Part shown: piece after piece, positions 13,201 to 22,195 of the stretch
How positions within the stretch are numbered: the stretch's first letter is position 1
Layout: every line of letters begins with the position of its first letter
Source of the DNA: Saccharum officinarum
Taxonomy: Eukaryota > Streptophyta > Magnoliopsida > Poales > Poaceae
DNA length: 64,000 nt
Direction: 5' to 3'
Assembly (NCBI GenBank): GCA_020631735.1
Contig: CM036209.1
Location: 8,531,451 to 8,595,450, forward strand
Notes under the pieces: generated by a model
The model's database searches: none
The model's input: only the letters and a program-made list of their open reading frames with translations
Told to the model about the DNA's origin: nothing
Position numbers and translations under genes: made by a program

Positions 13201-13911
13201 GTGGGGGCGAACCTAAGAGATTGGCATAGAATTGTTGCTTCTGTACATGATATTAACTTACTAGAGGAAAAAGATGTCTTTATGTGGGGTTTGAACACAT
13301 CTGGAAGCTTTACGGTCAGGTCTATGTATGCTATATTAATTAACAATGAGGTCAGAGTGTCACAAGACATATGGCAAATTAAAGTACCAATGAAAATAAA
13401 AGTTTTTCTATGGTATCTAAAGAAAGGGGTGATTTTAACTAAAGATAACTTAGTTAGGAGAAACTGGAATGGTGATAAGAAATGTTGCTTCTGTCATTCT
13501 CTAGAATCCATACAACATCTCTTTTTAGATTGTGCTTATGCCAAATTCCTGTGGCGCGCTGTACATATGCTTTTTGGAATTTCGCCACCCCGAGACATGA
13601 ATGACCTTTTCATTAGGTGGTCAAAAGTAGCAACCAAAAGATATAATTCATTGTTATTAACAGCAGCATCAACGCTTTGTTGGGCAATTTGGATAACAAG
13701 GAACGAGGTGGTTTTTGACAAATGTAGACCAAAATCGTTTTTGCAGGTTCTTTTCAGGGGAACGCACTGGCTTCGGGAGTGGGCAAGATTGCAGCGGCGT
13801 GATGATCTGCGGGAGCAGCTGACTCTCGCTGGACAGCATTTAGAGACTTCAGCTCTGCAATTTTTCAGTTCCAATGGATGGTTATCTACAAGACATATTG
13901 GTCGTGTTTAG
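10243..13911 (+). pseudogene. LINE ORF2: APE endonuclease and reverse transcriptase, broken
   Basis: It starts four bases before the end of ORF1. The endonuclease part shows W-N-C-N-G near the N terminus, G-G-D-F-N-I (about 10660) and S-D-H-A-P-L (about 10910), the catalytic signatures of apurinic-type LINE nucleases. Reverse transcriptase signatures follow: A-P-G-P-D-G-F (about 11613), L-R-Q-G-D-P-M-S-P (about 12163) and the active-site Y-A-D-D (about 12308). The C-terminal part (12775-13911) resembles the zf-RVT region with a Cys/His cluster near 13485-13530. Damage: frameshifts near 10540 and 11975, and stops at 11520-11522, near 11535 and at 12742-12744. In life it nicks target DNA and primes cDNA synthesis. 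Confidence 0.9.
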
Positions 13912-14069
13912 TCGAAACCTTTTTTTTTGTTCCGGTTGTCTGTTTGGTTGGCTTTAAACCTTTACCTGCAGTCCGCGTGTGTGCCCTCGGGTGATTCTTT
14001 GTAATAATTGGCCTGATTCTATCTGTTGATAGATGAAGCCGGATATGAACTATCCATTATCTAAAAAAA

Positions 14070-14086
14070 AAGAGAGGGTGAGACAG
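14070..14086. repeat. LINE target-site duplication, right copy
   Basis: Identical to 6768-6784 and directly follows the poly(A) of the element. Confidence 0.95.
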
Positions 14087-14284
14087 AGGGGAACATCATC
14101 ATACATGTAAAAACCGAATTCCGTTTCTGCCTAAGCAAGCTGTCCGGCGAACACCTCTGCTTGTCTTCCTCGTTCTTTCTTGCGTTCTATTCCTCCAATT
14201 TCCCTTCCTCTCCTAGCCTGTTGCTCACACGATCCTTGCTTTTTGTTTAGTTGGATGAATAAAATAGAATGGAATAATCCTACC

Positions 14285-14735
14285 TTATGTTTGGATCGAG
14301 GGATGTGGTTGGGAACTTGGGACGTGTGAACACTTTGGTTGGTGGTTAGCTCATTTTATATTAATTTTCTTTTTTTTTTTCATTATCTTCTTCACCTCCC
14401 TATGTTAAAAATTAGCCACGAGGCCAACACAAGGACGCTCCTGTCCCATGGGATTTTCACGGACAGATGGATCCTCCATCTTTATATCTTGTTCGTTTTG
14501 ATTCCAAAATCAAAGGAATTGGAAGGGTTTGAGGGGGTTTTGACTTGCAGGGGATTTAACCTTGATTCTCTTGGTTTTAGGATCAAAACGAACAGAATGT
14601 TACAGTATATTTCCGCTAGAGACAGTTACATCTATTTGTGATTCCAGTCCAAACACCGTGGTTTTGAGGACGGTCCTGTCCCATCCCCATCAGTCTCTCA
14701 ACCAAAATACACGTTCATAAGAGGATAAAGTCAAC
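14285..14735. mobile_element. Possible hAT-like non-autonomous element, imperfect ends
   Basis: The left end reads TGTTTGGATCGAGGGATG. The right end, read in reverse, has TTTTGGTTGAGAGACTGATG followed by GGGATGGGACAGG. These resemble the imperfect inverted ends of common grass hAT-type elements. Target duplications were not found. A smaller inverted-repeat element lies inside at 14491-14593. The 14087-14284 stretch before it holds no gene. Confidence 0.3.
14491..14593. mobile_element. Small MITE-like inverted repeat element
   Basis: GTTCGTTTTGATTCCAAAA at 14491 is mirrored by the reverse of TTTTAGGATCAAAACGAAC ending at 14593, giving arms of about 20 bp with few mismatches and a 60 bp centre. 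No clear target duplication was seen. Confidence 0.5.
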
Positions 14736-16152
14736 TATCCAATAGTGCACATGCTTAACTTTAAATGTACACCCTCTATGGACTTGCCCCCACATGCAAG
14801 AGGAGATTGGGATAAAATACGTGCAATCATACCTCATAATTAATCTGTCACCAAGTCCTAACAAATTTTTGTTATTCATGTGATTTTCAGATTCTTATCT
14901 CACAGCTTTCTACACAGTACATTCCAATCTCTTGTTCCTTTCCTGTGTTTTTTATTTGTCTGTGTTGCTACTGCGTTCCTATTCTTTGCATTCTTTTCTT
15001 TGTTCAGCTATTTCATGATGATTAACAAAAAGGAGCACCTGAGTTCGGAGATGCAAAGGAGCGTGAAAGCTGGTGCTAGACACATGATGCCATTAATGCC
15101 TGCAAGTTAATCAGATCAGTTTAAAACAATTTCAGCCATGTGACCAGGGGCCAAGATCGCCGGACTCGTGGGTATTAAAAAAACAGCCTTGCGTTTTGCC
15201 CCCTTCTTTTTGTTATGTTTCTTTTCCCATATATATGACTGAAGACGTGAACTCAGAACATGCAGCATATATCTGCATATGCCGTGTGCTGTATGCGGCG
15301 GCCACAGGCGTGGACTTCGTGAAACGAAGAAGCAAAGACTTCAGATCTGGTGTAGCTCCAATCCAAGTCCTGCACCCCAGTTCGCTCGTTCCATAACCAG
15401 GTGCGTTCTTTTCACTACGAGCTTCAACATTTTTAGTTCAAGTCATTTTGATTATTTGGTCTGCTCCAGTATATTGAAATCTCTACATCTCGACTGAAAG
15501 GATATATATGTTTCCATCACAACCAAATTTGTTCTCATTTAATCTTTTTCCAACATCTCTTCTGGCAAAGCCAGGTAGACTGTCTGATCTGCAAAGTTGG
15601 TCTAGAACCTGACAAGATACTGTAAATTTCATCCTCATCCTTTAAGCATGTACTCTATTTTGATCATAGAGAATGAGATGATCCCATCTTTAAATTTTGG
15701 AATGAGATGATCTTACTTAAGGTTCTTGGGATAGATCAACCTTATTGTTTGTTTGGTTCGTGGGACTGGGAGGGAGGACATGAACCGGCGGTTAGCCATC
15801 CTTTGCCACCTGTGATGTGTGGGACCCGGCTGTTAGCCCCTCATAAAAGAGGAGGAGCTGGACATCTCCAATTCTCCTCCGTGGAAGAGGACCTTGACCT
15901 CGACTATAGTCCAGTTCCCAGTCCTGCGCGCATGCCGATGAAGGGACGGGGGAGGAGCGCGCGCCGAAGGCGCCAGCCGAGGGGCGCCGGGCGGCCGGGA
16001 AGGGGCCGAAGGCGGAGGAGGCGGCGGGGAGGCGCCGCGCAGATGTGGCGGCTGGGGAAGGGGGCGCATTGTAAATGTAGTGGCCGGGGAAGGGGCCAGC
16101 GGCGGTCGTGGCGCCGAGGGAAGGGCTCCTCTAATCCTCTTGCTGTAATCCG
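14736..16152. other. Intergenic, no recognised gene
   Basis: It is AT-rich up to about 15700 with short unconvincing ORFs. From 15790 to 16140 it is strongly GC-rich with overlapping Arg/Pro-rich frames on both strands, which I read as composition, not coding. A TTTGTTTGGTTCGTGGGACTG word near 15745 resembles a MITE end. Confidence 0.45.
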
Positions 16153-16155
16153 TAA

Positions 16156-18232
16156 GAGCAACTCCAGCCCAGCCCCTAAAACAGGGCCCTATTTCAATTT
16201 TAGGGACTTGATAAAAAAATTCCACTCCAATGGACCTCCTACTTGGGCTCCCATTTTAGGGAGAACTTGTAAAATTTACCCCGATCCCCTCCCCCGACCC
16301 CGCCCCCGACGCGTCGTTCCCCGCAGCCGCGGGCGCGTTGCTGCCCTCCCACCGCCGCAGCTGGCGCTCCTCCACCGCGCCCTCCCGACCGCACGTCCAC
16401 GCCCGCCAGGCCGCTCCACCACCTGCTCTGTCCTCGCCCCTCGTCTGCCCCAACACATCGGACCATCTCGGCACAGAAAGCACGAACAGGACGGGGTCGT
16501 CGGCAGCCGCAGCCGGCGTGCACTCGCCGAGCGCGCCGCGCTACCGCGATGCGAGAGCCTGCAGCCGCGAGCCCAAGAACGCCCAGCCTGCTGTAGCTCG
16601 CCGGAGGTCGCCGGCCCCACAATCCCCTCCGGGCGGAGCATCCTCGTGACTTGCACGCGGCAGCGTCGGCCACGTTCGCGAGGTTGAAGGTCAGGCACAC
16701 TCCACTGCGTTCGCGAGGTTGAAGGTCAGGTGCAGTCCGCTCTGCTCATGTGAGAATGGGAACTGCACATGCGAGTAGCAGCTAGGATTGGAAAAGCTAC
16801 TGATTTAGATTTAGATATGCCAAAATTAGTTCAGTATATTTTAGTATCATCGTATATGCAAGCACTTCATGTTTTTGATGGTTTCTATCTTCGTGTGTTC
16901 TGGTAGGACTAACATTAGTTCAGTCAATCATATTACTACTTTCTTTGTAGTGCTAGTAAATACTGAATGTTGGAAGTGTGGTCACTGAGAAGTGCTTGTG
17001 CTCATCTCCTTTTGATTCTGTTATGATGAAATTGTGAATATCAGTGAATAATGCATTTGGTGCACCTATGAGTGGTTGTATACCTATGCATATCTGATGA
17101 GTTGCATCTTCAAGTTATGTTTTTGCTCTATGTTGGACTCAAACCAGCCAAGCAACCAATGGACTGCCTGTTTCTTCAGTCAAGCTTAGATTAGATGAAG
17201 GGCCAATTGGGACATGACTTTTCATGAGTGTTACCTTTGATCAGCATGTAGCATCATTTTTAGCATGTCTCTCTGACATCTGAATGTTTTGAAGTGGAGT
17301 TGCAGAAATAAACTATAGTATCTGATTGGTTTTGCATCACTGCATTTCTGAAGCTACGTACCACTATAGCCAACAAGCAGTTGTCTTAAACCCAAATTTA
17401 TTCTAGTATGATTATATGCAAAATGTTTTTGTTCATGTTTCTTTGAATCTTTAATCAGCATCTAGTACTGTACCATTTTCTGAAAATGGTGTGTTTACGA
17501 TTGTCAAGTCTCGATTATGACACATCTAACGACTGAAACTCTGTAACCTCGCTCATATTCATACAGTGGTCTGCCCGCCAAGCCAGCATGCCCGCCACAC
17601 CTGACCCGGTTCCTCTCCCATGGACGGCGGCGCGTCCCGTGGATTCTCCGGAGGTGGGCTGCCTCCCCGTCCGGCGGTGGCTCCCACGCGACGTCGTGCA
17701 TTCGTCGCGCCGCATCCCCGTCCTACCTCGACTCCTCTCGACTTCAACCTGTCTGGTACCCAAGAACGTCCTTCTCCCGGTGGCGGCGGCGGCAGGATGC
17801 CTTCTCCCGGCGGCGGCGGCGGCTTACCTCCTCGGGAGGCTGCCATTGGACGAGGGGAGTACGATCACTGCCTGTTCGAGAACACGTATGGGGTCGAGGC
17901 CACGGACGAGGGGCGGAAGGAGGTGTTCGGCGCCGCCCGCCGAGGACGACAACACTGTTTGGGCCGACACGGAGGAAAGCCTCACCCCTCCCGCCGCCGC
18001 ACTAGCGAGGTGGAAGGCAAGGACGGCAGGGGAGGAGGGCACGAAGACGGCGGGCGGGGCGCTGGCGGCGCGCGGGCGGGGCGCCGCCGTGGTGCTTGGG
18101 CTGGAGTGGTGGTTTTTTTTAGGGAGTAAATAGGGTCTTGGGCTGGAGTTTCTCTCAATTTTGGGTCCTTTTTTTTTGCAGCCCAGCATGCAAATGAAAA
18201 AAATAGGGGCCCAATTTGCGCTGGAGTTGCTC
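16156..18232. mobile_element. PIF/Harbinger-like non-autonomous element, 2.1 kb
   Basis: The termini are perfect 13 bp inverted repeats (GAGCAACTCCAGC), with further imperfect matches inside: both ends carry GGGCCC and CCTATTT words. TAA occurs on both sides (16153-16155 and 18233-18235), the 3 bp duplication expected of PIF/Harbinger. No transposase was seen. The interior has two GC-rich flanks (16260-16680 and 17560-18110) around an AT-rich centre, and a 35 bp direct repeat at 16674-16743. The GC-rich parts are open in several frames without a recognised domain and may be captured host sequence. Confidence 0.75.
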
Positions 18233-18365
18233 TAATGCATGCATCCAACGTCCGTGATTCGCTCGATTCTAATTAGTGCTAGCCAGTTCATTTATCTCTC
18301 TTTATTCGCATTTTTTTGTTTCAGCATTTTATGCACATGTTGGGGTAAATACTTGCATCTTGTTT

Positions 18366-18448
18366 TTTTTTAACTGGAGGGGCCGAAGCCCCTACAGATA
18401 AACTTTATTACTTAAAACAAAAAGGGGCAAAGATCACCGAGCTAAAGG
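18366..18448 (-). mobile_element. 5'-truncated retroposon tail (LINE/SINE 3' end)
   Basis: A poly(T) tract, equal to a poly(A) tail on the minus strand, is followed by a short GGGGCCGAAGCCCC palindrome-containing segment. It is flanked by near-identical 13 bp repeats TTGCATCTTGTTT (18353-18365) and TTGCGTCTTGTTT (18449-18461). This fits a very short reverse-oriented retroposition. Confidence 0.5.
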
Positions 18449-18770
18449 TTGCGTCTTGTTTGATTCAGGCTTTTGGTCGCATGATTGCCTCCTTAATTGG
18501 ACAGTCCAGATCACCGAGCTAGAGGGGCTACAGTCTGCAACTCGCTACAAGGTACAACCAGGCATGCTCTCCCTAATGTACTTTGCACCTTCTTCAATGT
18601 AGTTTTCCTTACATAATTATATATATCACACTTTACAAGGGGAAAAAAAGTATCCCGATTCCATTGCCGTCCCAATTTTCATGGCATACACTATGAGTGC
18701 TATTCTGTTCCATTAAGAGAGCGGATTAAATTTTATTTCTCTAATTATGGAAATCAGCTGCTCATTTAGG

Positions 18771-20535
18771 ATGGATTACCCACATTTGCAACAAGATGAT
18801 TTAGAGCCTATACTTTGTGGTGAAAAGAAGCCCGGCAGTCTTGACTTACAACTTCTACGACAAATCATGGGAAATTTCTCTGATGATCGAAGGATTGGTA
18901 AGGGTGGGTGCGGACAGGTTTACAAGGTAAATGTTTCTTTTTTTCCTTCATTTTCCATTGCTCCTTCAAGTTCCAGTCGGCAGAGCCTGAGATTGGTTTA
19001 ATGTTCATGACCATCATCAAATTTCAATTTAAACAGGGCATCCTGACAAATGGGGTGGTCGTTGCTGTTAAGAAGCTTTTAAATTGCCATACAATTGATC
19101 AAAAGATGTTTCTTTCTGAGGTTGATAGCATGACCAAGGTTGGGCATCCAAATATAGTACGTTTTATAGGTTACTGTTCTGAAACAAAAGAAAAGGCACT
19201 TCAAATGCATGGAAAAACTGTTATGGCAGAGGAACGGGAAAGGTTACTTTGTTTCGAGTATATAAGAAAAGGAAGCCTTGACAACTATCTTACTGGTATT
19301 AGGTATGAAAACGGACGGAATTTTTCCCGTACCGTCCCGTTCCATTTTCTATATTTTCCCGTCTGTTTCCGTATTTGCGAGATCCCGTTTTCGTATTTGC
19401 GGAAGTAGAAAATGGTGTTTTCCGTCTGTTTCCGAGTAATCCCGTTTTAATATGGAATAGACCCGTATTTATTCCATTTTTATCCTGTTTTCCATCTATG
19501 CTCAACATGTTCAACAATTACATGTCCTTATGTTATGTTAATATAACTATGAATCACCAAATATGCATGTTATGTTCACGTACATAGCATGTAAATAAAT
19601 ATTAAACTTTGTATATATTATTACATGACTTTATATATGTATACTTTGAGAATATTATATTATGTGATCTTAATTTAATTTTTCGGCTCTCCATCCGTAT
19701 TTGTTCGTTTCCGTATGTCCGCATATTCCGATTCCGTTTCCGAACCCATATTTTCCGAACCCGATCCCGTTTCCGCCAAAAAAAATATAGAAACGGAAGT
19801 AGAAATAGGGTTTTTCCGTCCATTTCCGTCCGTTTTCATCGCTAACTGGTATGATAAGACCAAAACTTCAGAACTGCGTGTCTTTATGATCCAATTTTTA
19901 TTTATATTTCAACATCCTTCATATTTCCACTTCCACCTCTACCCTAGGGATGTAGGCAATAAATACAAGGGACATATCAAATAATAAAGATGGCCCATTC
20001 CTCAGAATATAAGCAATTTAGCAAGCAAAAACTAAATAGAGAATATTTTAGGTTCCATATCCTGCTTATTTCTTCTATACTCCTGCAGACGAATTAAGGG
20101 GATTTGAATGGCAGACACGCTATCAAATAATTAAGGGAATCTGTTGTGGCTTGCTTCATCTTCACGAGGAAAAGCGTATTCTGCACATGGACCTAAAACT
20201 TGCCAACATACTATTAAGTGACCAAATGGTGCCAAAGATTACAGATTTTGGACTATCAAGAATTGAGGGGATTTCACAAACTACGAGTGCACAATGTCTA
20301 ATATCACCGTAAGCTACACATGAAGATACTACATCTACAATATACTTCTTTCCTGAGATTTACTCCCTAGATCTTATATGACACAATGTCTTTTATGGTG
20401 TCTTCATGCAGAGGATATTGTGCTCCAGAGTATATTGTAAATGGCAAAAGGTCATGGAAGTCAGACATTTATAGTTTAGGTGTCATAATGATAGAGTTGG
20501 TGACAGGAAGTAGGCAGATGCCAAATACAACCAAA
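18771..20535 (+). CDS. Receptor-like/cytoplasmic Ser/Thr protein kinase, exons 1-4 (5' half of split gene)
   Basis: Four exons with GT/AG borders: 18771-18926, 19037-19295, 20089-20308, 20412-20535. The start chosen is the ATG at 18771 (M-D-Y-P-H-L-Q-Q), the usual beginning in related grass kinases; an in-frame ATG at 18747 is possible. Kinase signatures in order: glycine loop I-G-K-G-G-C-G-Q-V-Y-K across the end of exon 1, V-A-V-K-K with the ATP lysine, catalytic loop H-M-D-L-K-L-A-N (Met in place of the Arg of HRD, known in this grass group), I-T-D-F-G, C-A-P-E-Y, and S-D-I-Y-S-L-G-V. No signal peptide or membrane helix is present in these exons. The protein would phosphorylate unknown targets in the cytoplasm. 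The last exon ends in phase 0 and joins in frame to 62094, 41.5 kb away. Whether it is still expressed is unknown. Confidence 0.85.
19300..19844. mobile_element. hAT MITE in kinase intron 2, at the 5' splice site
   Basis: The terminal inverted repeats TAGGTATGAAAACGGACGG and TAGCGATGAAAACGGACGG differ at two positions. The 8 bp duplication ACTGGTAT flanks it perfectly (19292-19299 and 19845-19852), as hAT transposases make. The interior is AT-rich with many CCGTTTCCG-like words and no transposase. The duplicated octamer consists of the last four bases of exon 2 and the first four of intron 2. Confidence 0.92.
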
Positions 20536-20893
20536 GTAAGAGCGACTTATCCCATGTTGCAAAAATATAGTTGTTTTTTTTACACCAAGCATATGTTTTC
20601 CATAAAAGAATTCTTTTTGTTATTAAAAAACAATTTAGTTACATCATATCGAGTTGATGCAACCATCTTACAACCACTTCTGAGTCCTGTAAAAACAAAT
20701 TGCAAACAACTTGCTAAAGTTTTACACAAACGAAGACACGTTGACGACTATCAACCAGTCGAATAGATCGCTACCTATGTGTCTAGGTAAAAAAAAACTC
20801 CTTAGGTAATGCTGATACAGAGAAAATCAAATGTTAACAGTAGTCATTAAATAAAATGAATAACATATACTACATTGGGCCCAAAGAATGCAA

Positions 20894-20928
<35 letters not shown>

Positions 20929-20929
20929 G
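20536..20929. other. Start of the giant kinase intron, with (CT)n(AT)n microsatellite
   Basis: GTAAGA donor at 20536. The sequence is AT-rich and non-coding. CT dinucleotides at 20894-20913 continue into AT dinucleotides to 20929. Confidence 0.7.
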
Positions 20930-22190
20930 AGTTCACTTGGTGGTCAAGCCGGTACACGGGAGCGTGATCCTAACTAACTCTCTAGTTGTGATATACTGTA
21001 ACACCATACCCCCTATAGTTAGATTGGGAGCTCCACAGACAGTGAGACTAGAGAAGAACTTGAAGGTGGAAGCCGACGATCCAACAACACCCCTCCCGTA
21101 GTCCGATGCCAATGTAGGTAGCCGAGAGTGAGGGTGAAGCAGTCATGGTCGAAGATGCCATGCTGGAGATAGCTGTGGTTGACCTAGTCATGGTCAGGTT
21201 GGCGATATCAAGGTGGTTGTACATGAAGGGAGCTGCAGGCACAAAAGAGGTGCTAAGGTAATGACAGAGATATGTTGAGGCAGTCGCTGTGAAAGAGGGT
21301 GATGCTAAGTTTGACACAGTTAGGGTTGTCGAGGACATAGATGAAAAATGCGATGCAATCAAGGCAGATGGGACATGAGCTGAAGGGTCGCTGCAGTCAA
21401 GGACCATGGACGAAGTGTGGGTCAGGGTTGCTAGTCTTGGGAACATGTCGAGGATGAAGTCACACAACAATATTTCCAATACTTTCCATACTAGGCAGAT
21501 GGTCCCAACCATACGCTAGTGCCTAAGGAACTAGTAGAGGAGGCCTCGATGTTGTGGTGTGTAGAACAGCAGGGTAGAAGGTGTCGATGTAGCCCACTGT
21601 TGTTGGAATGGACGAAGTAGGTGGGGAAGAGACGACGATGCTAGTCACGAGGTTTTGCTAGATGAAGAAGCAGTGCAGGAGTGGATGCTCCTACCTGAAG
21701 GTGATCAATCTAGGCTTGCCTGAAGGCAAGCATTCCAGACACAAGGTATGGGGTTAGTGCTTGATATCAGAGACAAACAACTTGACAAAGACCGGGTGCA
21801 GACAAGTGGTGCACATGAAGCGCAATACGATCATCGATGCACATGAGATTGTGATGTAGATGCGAGTGGAATCATGGACGAGGCACTCCTATGAAGGTGT
21901 GTCTCCATCAGTGGCGAACATGGACGACAGTGTGGTGCATGGTTTTTGAGGCGTCGCCTAGGCGTTGAGGCATACCCCAGGCACGACAGGACACCACAGG
22001 GCTTTAGGTATGCCATATCATCTAGGTGTTGCCTAGTGCCTATGCGTCGAGGCGTATCCCTCAGGTTCCAGGTTCTACAGAACTGAAATTATTATGATTA
22101 TCTTGGTTCCAATGCCCGGTTAATCGAAATAACCGAACTTGCCCAATACACAGATAAACCCTACGTATAGATCCTCACTCACCTCCCCTC
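20930..22190. other. Unclassified repeat-like sequence hosting element A
   Basis: No gene was recognised. A 20-25 bp word beginning GGTCAAGCCGGTACA occurs at about 20942 and again, slightly changed, at about 61330, on the far side of elements A and B. This suggests one older element was split by them. Palindromic AGGCGTCGCCTAGGCG words lie at 21945-22065, and GGTTAATCGAAATAACCGAAC at about 22120 has counterparts near 60880-60970. An open frame on the minus strand (21512-21048) is Ser/Thr-rich without a domain. Confidence 0.4.
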
Positions 22191-22195
22191 CCTAG
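22191..22195. repeat. Target duplication CCTAG, left of element A
   Basis: CCTAG directly precedes the first LTR base and recurs at 48677-48681 directly after the last LTR of the A complex. Confidence 0.75.

Larger units (their letters stand above)
6785..14069 (+). mobile_element. Full-length L1-type LINE, inactive
   Basis: About 7.3 kb lies between perfect target duplications, ends in a short A run (14063-14071), and encodes ORF1 (RGG box, zinc knuckles, DUF4283-like domain) and ORF2 (endonuclease, reverse transcriptase, zf-RVT region). This is the layout of plant L1 elements. The 3' UTR (13912-14062) contains a CTGTTGATAGATGAAGCC segment. Both ORFs carry several stops and frameshifts, so the copy cannot move by itself. 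The intact duplication shows it inserted as one unit at full length. Confidence 0.93.

Noticed and set aside
13143..13874. Minus-strand ORFs inside LINE ORF2
   Set aside because: Shadows of the ORF2 reading frame.
15707..18248. Long GC-rich ORFs on both strands
   Set aside because: No domain, mutual overlap on opposite strands, and much of it lies within a non-autonomous transposon.
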